Assembly (NCBI GenBank): GCA_028277725.1
Contig: JANQFX010000001.1
Coordinates: 1 to 64,000, forward strand
Direction of reading: 5' to 3'
DNA: 64,000 nt
DNA from: Thiohalocapsa sp.
GTDB taxonomy: Bacteria > Pseudomonadota > Gammaproteobacteria > Chromatiales > Chromatiaceae
The position numbers were made by a program, and so were the translations under genes. Below, one piece after another: positions 8,637-17,649 of the stretch. Positions within the stretch are counted from its first letter, which is position 1, and each line of letters begins with the position of its first letter. The notes under the pieces are model-generated. The model was given only the letters and a program-made list of their open reading frames with translations. It ran no database searches and was not told the DNA's origin.

Positions 8637-10058
8637 TCAGTCCAGCCCGAGCTTGCTCAGCCGGTATCTTAGCGAGCGTGGCGTCATTCCCAACAGCTTG
8701 GCCGCGGCGGTGCGGTTCCAGTGTGTGCTGTCCAGGGCCTTGAGGATGGCCTTTTTCTCGATCTCGTCGAGCGCCGCCTCCAGGGGGCGGGCGCCGATGT
8801 CGATGTCCGGCTCACCGGGCTCGGACGCCGGTTCTCCAGCGGATACCTGCCCTGCGACTGCTGGTGGGGACTGCGCCGGATCGGCCCCGGCCCGCGGCGT
8901 GTTCGACGCCGGCAGGCGCAGGTCCGCCACCTCCAGCACCGGCGCATCGGACAGCGCCGTCGCGCGCTCCAGGATGTTCTCCAACTCTCGGACATTGCCG
9001 GGGAAGGGATAGGCCAACAGTGTTGCTCGGGCGGCGCCGGAGAGCCGTTGCGGCTCACGCGCGGCCTCGGCGGCGATGCGCGCGAGCAGGTGGGTCGCCA
9101 GCAGGTCGACGTCCTCCGGGCGTTCGCGCAGGGGCGGGATGCAGAGCTCGATGACGTTGATGCGGTAGAACAGGTCCTGTCGGAAGGTGCTTCGTTCCAC
9201 GGCTCGTTTCAGGTCGTGGTGGCTCGCGCTGATGATGCGCACGTCCACCGCGATCTCGTGTTCGGCGCCCACGGGGCGGATGCTCTTCTGTTGTATGGCC
9301 CGCAGCAGCTTCACTTGCGTCGGCAGCGGCAGGTCAGCGATTTCATCCAGGAACAGCGTACCGCCGTGCGCCGCCTGGAACAGGCCCTGTTTGTCCGCCA
9401 CGGCGCCGGTGAAGCTGCCCTTGCGATGGCCGAAGAGCTCGCTTTCCACCAGATCGCCGGGGATGGCGCCGCAGTTGACCGGCACGAAAGGGGCGTCTGC
9501 ACGCGGGCCCATCCGATGTACCAGCCGGGCCGCCAGCTCTTTGCCCGTGCCGCTTTCGCCGGTGACGAAGATCGGCGCTTGGTTGCGCGCGAGCTTGGCG
9601 ATGAGGGCGCGGATCTCGCGCATTTGCGCCGAGGTGCCGAGCAGGCCGCAATCGCTGCCGTCGGCGGCGCTTTGGGTGGGTTCCGTCGGATCACGCAGCT
9701 TCAGAGCGGCGTTGATCAGACCGCGCAGGGCGTTCAGGTCCAGCGGTTTCGGTACGAAGTCGAAGGCGCCGGCCTTCATGGCGGCGACGGCGGTTTCCAT
9801 GTTGCCGTGGGCGGTGATCATGGCCGTTGGCGTCTGCGGCGCTCGCTCGTTGATGTGGCGGACCAGCTCGATGCCGTCGCCGTCGGGCAGGCGCATGTCG
9901 GTGAGACAGAAATCGAACTCTCGCTGCTGCAGCAGCGCCTGCGCCTCGGCGAGGCAGCCGGCGGTGGCTGCGACGACGCCCATGCCTTCGCAGGTGATGC
10001 CCACCAGCTCCAGAATGTCCAGTTCATCATCGACGATCAGGGCGGTGGGTCTTGCCAT
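8637..10058 (-). CDS. pilR: sigma-54-dependent response regulator PilR
   Basis: Activator of type IV pilin transcription through sigma-54 RNA polymerase. The 473-residue protein has a receiver domain (phosphoacceptor Asp54 in CLTDMRLPDGDG), an AAA+ central domain (Walker A GESGTGKE, sigma-54 contact loop GSFTGAVADKQG, Walker B TLFLDEIADLP) and a Fis-type helix-turn-helix at the C-terminus (WNRTAAAKLLGMTPRSLRYRL). It follows pilS by 81 bp, and the pairing with pilS supports PilR rather than another NtrC-family regulator. No pilin gene lies in the window. Confidence 0.92.
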   Translation of the reverse strand: MARPTALIVDDELDILELVGITCEGMGVVAATAGCLAEAQALLQQREFDFCLTDMRLPDGDGIELVRHINERAPQTPTAMITAHGNMETAVAAMKAGAFDFVPKPLDLNALRGLINAALKLRDPTEPTQSAADGSDCGLLGTSAQMREIRALIAKLARNQAPIFVTGESGTGKELAARLVHRMGPRADAPFVPVNCGAIPGDLVESELFGHRKGSFTGAVADKQGLFQAAHGGTLFLDEIADLPLPTQVKLLRAIQQKSIRPVGAEHEIAVDVRIISASHHDLKRAVERSTFRQDLFYRINVIELCIPPLRERPEDVDLLATHLLARIAAEAAREPQRLSGAARATLLAYPFPGNVRELENILERATALSDAPVLEVADLRLPASNTPRAGADPAQSPPAVAGQVSAGEPASEPGEPDIDIGARPLEAALDEIEKKAILKALDSTHWNRTAAAKLLGMTPRSLRYRLSKLGLD

Positions 10059-10139
10059 GGGGCGGTTCCTGGCTTGAGCCGGCCTCGAGTCGGATCTGTG
10101 CCGTATTCTCGCAGGGGCGAATGGTGCGGTCGGGGGTGG

Positions 10140-11810
10140 TCAAGCCGCGGGAACGGGCCTCGGCGCGGTGCTGGACGCGCCGAACGTGAGCCTGAATCGG
10201 CCATCGGCAAAATCACCTCCAATATACTCCAAGCGAAGCGCGTTGGCGGAGGCAAGCTCCGAGGCGATGTATAGCCCGAGTCCTGTGCCCGTGGATGACG
10301 TTGTATAGAAGGGCTCGAAGATCTGGCGTCGATTGGCCTCGGGGATGCCCGGGCCGGAGTCGATGACTTCGAGCAGGGCACCGCCGGTGCGGGGATCGGG
10401 GGCTGCCCGCAGACGGACCCTGGGCATCTCTCCAAGCTGTCGGCCATGCTTGAATGCGTTGTCGCAGAGGTTGCGCACGATTTGCCCCAGATGGCGTGGG
10501 TCCACAGTCACCGCGAGTCCCAGATCCGGGTTTTCGAGGGTCAGGCGTTCGGCGGACTCGGGATGGCTTTCGCGGTATTCGGCATCGAACTCCCGTAGCC
10601 ATAGGTTCAGGTCCAGGTCGACGCGCTCCGCCGGCTGTCGCCGCGAGAGTTCCAACACGCTGGTGACGATCTCGTCGATGCGCAGTGCATTGCGGCGCAG
10701 GATACCGAGCAGATTGCGGTCGGCTTCGTCCGTGTCCTCGGATTCCTCCAACAGTTGCGCCGCATGCAGCACGGAGGACAGGGGGTTGCGGATGTTGTGG
10801 GCGATGCTCGCCGTCAGCCGGCCCAGCGCGGCGAGCTTCATGTCCTGTGCCTGACGCTCGAGTTCGCGGTTATCGCGCAGGTAGATCAGCGCACCGTTGG
10901 TGCGCTCGATGCCGAGCAGGTTCAGGCTGGGGCGGACTTCGGTATCACCCATGTAGAGCAGCCTGTCGCGTTGCATGCCAGGACCGAGGCGCAGCTCCGA
11001 GGCGAACCAATCGCGCAGACTCGGTGCCAGCCGGAACAGGTGATCGCCGCGGCGCGCTCCGGGCGCGCCGAGCAGGCGCCGAGCGGCATTGTTCAGCAGC
11101 ATGAGCTTGCGCTCGCCGTCTACGGCGACGATGCCCGTGGACATTTCCTGGATGATGTAGTCGTTGAGTGTCGATAGATCGGCGATGTCCACCTGACGCC
11201 GCGCGGCGAGGCGTTCGCTCTCGCGCAGGCGTCCGGTCATGACGTGCGCCAGCAGCGCCACCGCGAAGAAGGTCAGGCCGAGCAGCCCCGCCTGGGTGTA
11301 GGTGCCCGAGGCGGTATCGACATGGAATTGCGAGTAGAACTGCTGTGCAATCACCGCCAGGGTCGCCAGGGACGCGAACAGCAGCGACAGCCGGCCCTCC
11401 AGCAGGATAGCGCCGACCACGACCGCGATGGCCGGCAGCAACCCGAGGCCGCTCGCCAGGCCGCCGGCCACGTGCATGAGCAGCGTATACAGCATGATGT
11501 CCAGAAAGATCGCAATCTGGATCTGCTGCTCCTTGGTGGGCCAGTGCAAGATCATGGCCAGCCCGCCGACCAGGATGGTCAGGGCCTGCAGTCCGAGCAT
11601 GGTCCGGGCCAGCGACGCGCTGGCCTGGTCGCCGAGCCAGGGGGTCTCTGGTGGATAGGAGAACAGAACGAGCAGCAGGGCGGTCAGCAGCAGCCGATAC
11701 AAGAACAGCCAGGTCAGCGCGCTGTCGGCGCGGAAGACCGACCCGGGCTCCACCGCGACGCGCCGGCGGCGGTCTCGTTGGGCTTGTGCTGGCGGAGGGG
11801 CGTCGATCAC
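10140..11810 (-). CDS. pilS: sensor histidine kinase PilS
   Basis: Membrane sensor kinase partner of PilR. The 556-residue protein has about six hydrophobic N-terminal segments (from LTWLFLYRLLLTALLLVLFSY to FFAVALLAHVM), a PAS-like segment (IVAVDGERKLMLLNNAARRLLG), the phosphoacceptor H box SIAHNIRNPLSSVLHAAQ, and an ATPase domain with N box LCDNAFKHG, G1 DSGPGIPE and G2 GTGLGLYIA. The start is a GTG at 11810; there is no obvious Shine-Dalgarno, so the exact start is uncertain. Divergent from sucC with 125 bp between. Confidence 0.92.
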   Translation of the reverse strand: MIDAPPPAQAQRDRRRRVAVEPGSVFRADSALTWLFLYRLLLTALLLVLFSYPPETPWLGDQASASLARTMLGLQALTILVGGLAMILHWPTKEQQIQIAIFLDIMLYTLLMHVAGGLASGLGLLPAIAVVVGAILLEGRLSLLFASLATLAVIAQQFYSQFHVDTASGTYTQAGLLGLTFFAVALLAHVMTGRLRESERLAARRQVDIADLSTLNDYIIQEMSTGIVAVDGERKLMLLNNAARRLLGAPGARRGDHLFRLAPSLRDWFASELRLGPGMQRDRLLYMGDTEVRPSLNLLGIERTNGALIYLRDNRELERQAQDMKLAALGRLTASIAHNIRNPLSSVLHAAQLLEESEDTDEADRNLLGILRRNALRIDEIVTSVLELSRRQPAERVDLDLNLWLREFDAEYRESHPESAERLTLENPDLGLAVTVDPRHLGQIVRNLCDNAFKHGRQLGEMPRVRLRAAPDPRTGGALLEVIDSGPGIPEANRRQIFEPFYTTSSTGTGLGLYIASELASANALRLEYIGGDFADGRFRLTFGASSTAPRPVPAA

Positions 11811-11935
11811 GCGGGGCTGGGTTTTGCCTGTTTTGCGAGGTTGGCACAGAATACCCGGATGCCATGCCGTGCCACAGCCCGTCGACCATCCGCCGCGCTG
11901 CTCTGGTGCCGAGTGCCCCGCAGGAGGCTACCGCG

Positions 11936-13099
11936 TTGAATCTGCATGAGTATCAAGCCAAGGGCCTGTTCGCCCAGCACGGTCTGTCCGTGCCCGCGGG
12001 TCGGGTCGCCGAGACCGCGGATGCCGCCGCCGCCGCCGCGCGGGAGCTGGGCGGGGACGCCTGGGTGGTCAAGGCGCAGGTGCATGCCGGCGGCCGCGGC
12101 AAGGCCGGCGGTATCCGCCGTTGCACCAGCCTGGACGCCGTCGCAGAGGCCGCCGGCGCTTTGCTTGGCAGCCGGCTCGTGACCCACCAGACCGACGCGT
12201 CGGGTCTGCCGGTGGGGCGCGTGTTGGTGGAGGCGGTCACGAGCATTGAGCGGGAGCTCTATCTCGCGGCTCTGGTGGACCGCGCCGCTCGGCGGGTCGC
12301 GATCATGGCCTCGGCATCCGGTGGTATGGACATCGAGTCGGTGGCGCGGCAGACGCCGGAAGCCATCCTGGTGACACAGGTGCAGCCCGCCATCGGACTC
12401 ATGCCCTGGCAGGCGCGTCGGCTCGGCTATGCGCTGGGGCTGGATAAGGCACAGGTCGGCGAACTCGGCAAGCTCATGCAGGGCCTTTTGCGCCTGCTGG
12501 AGACGGCCGATGCGAGCCTGGTGGAGATCAATCCGCTGGTCTTGACCGACTCGGGCGCACTGCTTGCGCTGGATGCCAAGGTCAATCTGGATGACAACGC
12601 CGTCTACCGGCAAGCCGCGCTGGCTAAGCTGCGTGACCCTACCCAGGAAGACCCGCGCGAACTCGCCGCGGCCGAGCATCAGCTGAATTACATCGCCCTC
12701 AACGGCGACATCGGCTGCATGGTCAACGGTGCCGGCCTGGCGATGGCGACCATGGATCTGGTGCAGCTGCAAGGCGGCGCGCCGGCCAACTTTCTCGACG
12801 TCGGCGGTGGTACGAGCGCGGAGCGCGTGGCCGAGGCGTTCAAGCTCATCCTGAGCGACGGGCGTGTGCGCGCCGTCTTGGTCAACATCTTTGGCGGTAT
12901 CGTGCGCTGCGACCTGATCGCCGAGGGCGTGATCGCCGCGGCCCGCGAGGTAGCGCTGGACGTGCCGCTGGTGGTGCGGCTCGAGGGTACCCGCGCCGAG
13001 GAGGGGCGGGCGCTGTTGGCCAAGAGTGGGCTCGCGCTGCGCACCGCCGAGAGCCTCACCGAGGCCGCGCGGCTCGTGGTCGATGCGGCGCGCGGCTGA
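11936..13099 (+). CDS. sucC: succinyl-CoA synthetase beta subunit
   Basis: Beta subunit of the TCA-cycle enzyme converting succinyl-CoA to succinate with ATP or GTP formation. The start is TTG at 11936, with AGGAGG at 11922-11927 nine bases upstream; the product then begins [12 protein letters not shown] and has 387 residues, one short of E. coli SucC. An ATP-grasp domain ([34 protein letters not shown]) and the CoA-ligase domain ([21 protein letters not shown]) are complete. sucD follows 30 bp downstream, so the pair is an operon. Confidence 0.96.
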   Translation: MNLHEYQAKGLFAQHGLSVPAGRVAETADAAAAAARELGGDAWVVKAQVHAGGRGKAGGIRRCTSLDAVAEAAGALLGSRLVTHQTDASGLPVGRVLVEAVTSIERELYLAALVDRAARRVAIMASASGGMDIESVARQTPEAILVTQVQPAIGLMPWQARRLGYALGLDKAQVGELGKLMQGLLRLLETADASLVEINPLVLTDSGALLALDAKVNLDDNAVYRQAALAKLRDPTQEDPRELAAAEHQLNYIALNGDIGCMVNGAGLAMATMDLVQLQGGAPANFLDVGGGTSAERVAEAFKLILSDGRVRAVLVNIFGGIVRCDLIAEGVIAAAREVALDVPLVVRLEGTRAEEGRALLAKSGLALRTAESLTEAARLVVDAARG

Positions 13100-13129
13100 G
13101 CGCGGCCGTAATCAGAATTGGAGGTATGC

Positions 13130-14008
13130 ATGGGCGTTCTCGTCGACGGCGACACGCGGGTCATCTGCCAGGGCTTCACGGGCCGGCAGGGCACCTTCCA
13201 CAGCGAGCAGGCCATCGCCTATGGCACGCGCATGGTCGGCGGCGTGACGCCAGGCAAGGGCGGGCAGAGGCATCTGGACCTGCCGGTATTCGACACCGTG
13301 CACGACGCGGTGGCCGAGACCGGCGCCGATGCGACCATGATCTACGTGCCAGCGCCCTTCGCCGCGGACGCGATCCTCGAAGCGGCGGACGCGGGCATTC
13401 GCGTCATCGTCTGCATCACCGAGGGCATCCCGGTGCTCGACATGCTGCGGGTGTGCGCCGCGCTCGACGGGCGCGACTGCGTATTGATAGGCCCTAACTG
13501 CCCGGGCATCATCACGCCCGGCGGCTGCAAGATCGGCATCATGCCGGGTGCCATCCATAGCCCCGGACGCGTCGGAATCGTGTCGCGGTCCGGCACCTTG
13601 ACCTACGAGGCCGTGCACCAGACCACCGCCGCCGGGCTCGGACAGAGCACCTGCATCGGCATCGGCGGCGATCCCATCCACGGGCTGGACTTCATCGACT
13701 GCCTGGACCTATTCGAGCAGGATCCGCAGACCGACGCGGTGCTGATGGTCGGGGAGATCGGGGGCGATGCGGAGGAACGCGCAGCCGCGTACATCGCCGC
13801 GCAGGTCAGCAAGCCCGTGGTCGCCTACATCGCCGGCGTCACCGCGCCCGAGGGCAAGCGCATGGGGCACGCGGGCGCCATCGTCAGCGGCGGGGCCGGC
13901 ACGGCTGAGGGGAAGTACCGGGCGTTGGAGGATGCCCGGGTCGCGACGGTCCGATCACCGGCCGAACTGGGTATGCGGATTGCCGATGTACTCTCGGCCG
14001 GAAGCTGA
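13130..14008 (+). CDS. sucD: succinyl-CoA synthetase alpha subunit
   Basis: Alpha subunit carrying the phosphohistidine and the CoA site. The 292-residue product shows the Rossmann CoA-binding segment ([24 protein letters not shown]), the [11 protein letters not shown] loop, [11 protein letters not shown], and the active-site His segment [16 protein letters not shown] at 13120-13124 precedes the ATG at 13130; an in-frame TTG four codons upstream is less likely. Second gene of sucCD. Confidence 0.96.
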   Translation: MGVLVDGDTRVICQGFTGRQGTFHSEQAIAYGTRMVGGVTPGKGGQRHLDLPVFDTVHDAVAETGADATMIYVPAPFAADAILEAADAGIRVIVCITEGIPVLDMLRVCAALDGRDCVLIGPNCPGIITPGGCKIGIMPGAIHSPGRVGIVSRSGTLTYEAVHQTTAAGLGQSTCIGIGGDPIHGLDFIDCLDLFEQDPQTDAVLMVGEIGGDAEERAAAYIAAQVSKPVVAYIAGVTAPEGKRMGHAGAIVSGGAGTAEGKYRALEDARVATVRSPAELGMRIADVLSAGS

Positions 14009-14112
14009 ACCAAGGCACCAGCTACGGCGCCACCAACTACGGCTCGCCGACCACCATCCCGCCGATCTGGTCCGCCTCCTTTTCGCGCCCCGGTCGTGCA
14101 CCTGACTGGTGA

Positions 14113-14514
<402 letters not shown>

Positions 14515-14716
14515 ATCCACGGACGCTGCGAGCGCCCTCTGAGGTGCCCATCGGCGGCCCGCAATGGCCGCCGGATCGTCGGTTGTCGTCCGGTGGTCCG
14601 GACCAACCTGGCGCGGCGGCTCGGAGTGCGCAGGGCAAGGTCGGTGCCGTCTGTCACGGGGCGTGCAGACGGCTGCACCGATTCCGATCTCCGAAGGTGG
14701 TGCGCCAGCGCCAGGA

Positions 14717-15535
14717 TCAGTTTCGGTCGAATCCCAGGTAGTCCCAGATCTTGCGCCCGAGGCTGATCTCCTCTGGCGGCGGCGTGTCGTCGATGAAGCG
14801 ACCCTCGCGACGATTCAGATCCAGCACCCGGCGGGCGTCGGCGGCCAGCTGTTCCTTGCCCAGGCGCTCGTAGGCCTCGATCAGCACTTCCATGGCCTCT
14901 TCCACGGCGGAGGTGCGCTGGAATCGTTCGATGACGTACTGCGCGCGGTTGGCTGCCGCCAGGTAGGCACCGCGCTTCATGTAGTAGCGCGCGACGTGCA
15001 CCTCGTTCTTGGCGAGATTGCTGCGCAGGTAGAGCATGCGTTGGCGTGCATCCGCAGCATACTTGCTCTCCGGGAAACGCCGGACCAACTCGCCGAAGTC
15101 CTCGAAGGCATCCAGCGCCGAGCCCGGATCGCGCTGCGACTGATCGGTCGGGACGAAGCGGTCGATGAAGCCGACGCTGCGGTTGTAGTTGACAATGCCC
15201 TTCATGTAGTAGGCATAGTCGACGTACGGATTCTGAGGGTACAGCTTGATGAAGCGATCCGCGGCCGCGATGGCCTGCTCCGGCTCTTCCGCACGGTAGT
15301 AGGCGTAGGCAATATCGAGCTGACCCTGCATGGCGTAGCGGCCGAAGGGGTAGCGGGTCTCGAGCTTGCGGTAGAGTTCGATGGCCCGCTTCCAGTTGGC
15401 GCTGTCCATCTCGCCCGCGGCCTTGTTGTAGAGCTCCGCAGCGCTCCAGCCCTCGGTCTGGTCGAACTCTTTGCCGATAATGCCGCAGCCGCTGACCGTC
15501 GCGGCCAGCAGGAGCACCACAAGGACTAAGCGCAT
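14717..15535 (-). CDS. bamD: outer membrane assembly lipoprotein BamD
   Basis: Essential lipoprotein of the BAM complex that folds outer-membrane beta-barrel proteins. The 272-residue precursor has a lipoprotein signal peptide ending TVSGC, so acylation is at Cys17. TPR repeats follow (AAELYNKAAGEMDSANW, YAYYRAEEPEQAIAAADRFIKLYP, AYYMKGIVNYNRSVGFIDRF, KYAADARQRMLYLRSNLA), all characteristic of BamD/ComL. Divergent from rluD with 49 bp between the starts, an arrangement conserved in gammaproteobacteria. Confidence 0.95.
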   Translation of the reverse strand: MRLVLVVLLLAATVSGCGIIGKEFDQTEGWSAAELYNKAAGEMDSANWKRAIELYRKLETRYPFGRYAMQGQLDIAYAYYRAEEPEQAIAAADRFIKLYPQNPYVDYAYYMKGIVNYNRSVGFIDRFVPTDQSQRDPGSALDAFEDFGELVRRFPESKYAADARQRMLYLRSNLAKNEVHVARYYMKRGAYLAAANRAQYVIERFQRTSAVEEAMEVLIEAYERLGKEQLAADARRVLDLNRREGRFIDDTPPPEEISLGRKIWDYLGFDRN

Positions 15536-15584
15536 AGTGTTTGGTCGATAGGTTGCGAATCAGCCCGACATTGTAACGAAACTC

Positions 15585-16613
15585 ATGCTGCCGGACCCAG
15601 AATCCCTCGCTGCCTTCGACGAGGCTGCCGACTGCGCCGACGAGCCCGCGGAGTCGGGTGCAGACGATCTGATTCGACGCGAACTCCGGATCGACATGGA
15701 CGACGTGGGCAGTCGGCTCGATGTCGCCTTGGCTCGGCGGCTGCCCGACTTCTCCCGGTCCCGACTGCAGGCCTGGATCGACGAGGGCTGGGTCTGGCTG
15801 GACGGGCGCCCGGCGCAGCGCAAGGAACGCTTGCGCGGCGGCGAGTTGGTGCGACTCGAGGCCCGCCTGCCGCGCAGCGACCAATTCCTGCCCGAGCCCA
15901 TTGCGCTGCAGGTCGTGTTCGCGGACGAGCATCTGCTGGTCATCGACAAGCCCCCTGGGCTGGTCGTGCATCCGGCCGCCGGCAATTGGTCCGGGACCCT
16001 GTTGAACGGGTTGTTGCACCGGTCTCCGGCACTCGCGACGCTGCCGCGCTGCGGCATCGTCCACCGCCTTGACAAGGACACCAGCGGGCTGCTGGTCGTG
16101 GCACGCACGCCGCTGGCACACACCTCGCTGGTGCAACAGTTGCGGGAGCGGACCGTGACCCGCGAGTATCGGGCGCTGGTGGTCGGCGAGCCCATCGCCG
16201 GAGGTAGCGTCGACGCGCCTATCGGCCGGCACCCGGTGCGGCGTACCGCAATGGCGGTGACCCGCTCCGGACGCCCCGCGCGCACGGACTACCGCATCCT
16301 CGCCCGCTATCCGGGCCACACATTGCTCGGTGTCCGTTTGCACACGGGGCGGACGCATCAGATCCGCGTGCACATGGCGCATATCGGCTTTCCGCTCGTC
16401 GGCGACCCGACCTATGGCGCGCGGCGCGGCCCGAGGACCGGGATGGGCGTGGAGGCGGACGCGGCGGTGCGTGCCTTCCCTCGTCAGGCGTTGCACGCCA
16501 TCAAGCTCGGGTTGGTGCATCCGGCGAACGCCGAGGTCATGACCTGGGAAACGCCCATTGCACCGGACTTCGCGGCGCTGCTCGGCCGGCTGGACGGTGA
16601 GGGCGATGGCTGA
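15585..16613 (+). CDS. rluD: 23S rRNA pseudouridine synthase RluD
   Basis: Makes the pseudouridines in helix 69 of 23S rRNA. The 342-residue protein has an N-terminal S4 RNA-binding domain (GSRLDVALARRLPDFSRSRLQAWI) and the RluA-family catalytic segment HRLDKDTSGLLVVA with the catalytic Asp. RTHQIRVHMAHIGFPLVGDPTYG completes the family signature. Position between bamD and pgeF matches the usual order and favours RluD over RluA/RluC. The next gene overlaps its 3' end by 8 bp. Confidence 0.95.
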   Translation: MLPDPESLAAFDEAADCADEPAESGADDLIRRELRIDMDDVGSRLDVALARRLPDFSRSRLQAWIDEGWVWLDGRPAQRKERLRGGELVRLEARLPRSDQFLPEPIALQVVFADEHLLVIDKPPGLVVHPAAGNWSGTLLNGLLHRSPALATLPRCGIVHRLDKDTSGLLVVARTPLAHTSLVQQLRERTVTREYRALVVGEPIAGGSVDAPIGRHPVRRTAMAVTRSGRPARTDYRILARYPGHTLLGVRLHTGRTHQIRVHMAHIGFPLVGDPTYGARRGPRTGMGVEADAAVRAFPRQALHAIKLGLVHPANAEVMTWETPIAPDFAALLGRLDGEGDG

Positions 16614-17352
16614 CCCGGAACTGGTCCTACCCGATTGGCACGCACCGCCCGCGGTGCGCGCGTGCGCGACGACACGCCGCGGCGGTGTCGGCGTGCCGCC
16701 CTTCGACGACCTGAATCTCGCACTGCACGTAGGTGACGAGCCGGAGGCGGTGCTGCGTAACCGTGCGCTGCTCAGTGCGCGGTTGCCGCTGCCCCGCGAA
16801 CCGGTCTGGCTGGAACAGGTCCATGGCCGCGAGGTCGCCGACGCAGATCAGGATCACAGCACGCCGCCCGTCGCTGACGCCGCCGTCGCGACCCGCCCCG
16901 GCCGCGTGTGCGCGGTGCTCACCGCGGATTGCCTGCCTGTGCTCTTCTGTGATCGGGCTGCGACGGTCTGCGCGGCAGCCCATGCCGGCTGGCGCGGTCT
17001 GCATGCAGGCGTCTTGGAGGCGACCGTGGCAAGGCTTGGCGTCGAGCCCGGCGAGCTACTCGTCTGGCTCGGGCCGGCTATTGGTCCGGCGCGTTTCGAG
17101 GTCGGCCCGGAGGTGCGCGCGGCCTTCCTCGAACGGGACGTGGACGCGGCGGGTGCGTTTCGCCCCGGGCAGGGCGACCGCTGGCTGGGCGATCTCTACG
17201 CGCTTGCGCGGCTGCAGCTCGCCGGTTTGGGTGTTGCGGACGTGAGTGGCGGCGAGTATTGCACCGCCGGTGATCCTGCGCGTTTCTTCTCCTATCGCCG
17301 GGAGGGTCGCACCGGCAGGATGGCCTCGCTGATCTGGCTGGAACGGGGTTGA
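16606..17352 (+). CDS. pgeF: peptidoglycan editing factor PgeF / YfiH-family protein
   Basis: YfiH-family multicopper-oxidase-like fold. Members act on purine nucleosides in vitro, and in E. coli the protein corrects misincorporated serine in peptidoglycan precursors. The 248-residue protein has the metal-site motifs VHGREV, TADCLPVLFCD, AAHAGWRGL and GPAIGPARFEVGPEV. The ATG at 16606 overlaps the end of rluD, giving translational coupling; a longer frame starting at 16558 is unlikely. Confidence 0.92.
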   Translation: MADPELVLPDWHAPPAVRACATTRRGGVGVPPFDDLNLALHVGDEPEAVLRNRALLSARLPLPREPVWLEQVHGREVADADQDHSTPPVADAAVATRPGRVCAVLTADCLPVLFCDRAATVCAAAHAGWRGLHAGVLEATVARLGVEPGELLVWLGPAIGPARFEVGPEVRAAFLERDVDAAGAFRPGQGDRWLGDLYALARLQLAGLGVADVSGGEYCTAGDPARFFSYRREGRTGRMASLIWLERG

Positions 17353-17649
17353 GGTCCGCTCGCCGCTGTCCGCTGGCCGGTTCAGGGCGTCGGCGTTGTT
17401 GAGGGTTCCGTCCGGTTCCGCGGGGATATGGATTTGGGACCAGTCGTTGAAGTCGACGTGTAAGATCGATACTTTCATGGCCTGGCGGGACCGACTCGCT
17501 CTTCGCCTCGACCAGACTCGAAAGGCTGGCCGAGCTCGATCCGCCCATAAACGACCGGACCCGGCTGGACCCGCCTCGACCCGATCTGATTCGGCCATGC
17601 GACGCACCAGGTCGAGCGGGTGATCCGACAGAGGCCGCCGCGCCGCAAG

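Noticed and set aside
8721-10274. 517-codon plus-strand frame
   Set aside because: Antisense to pilR, no domain features.
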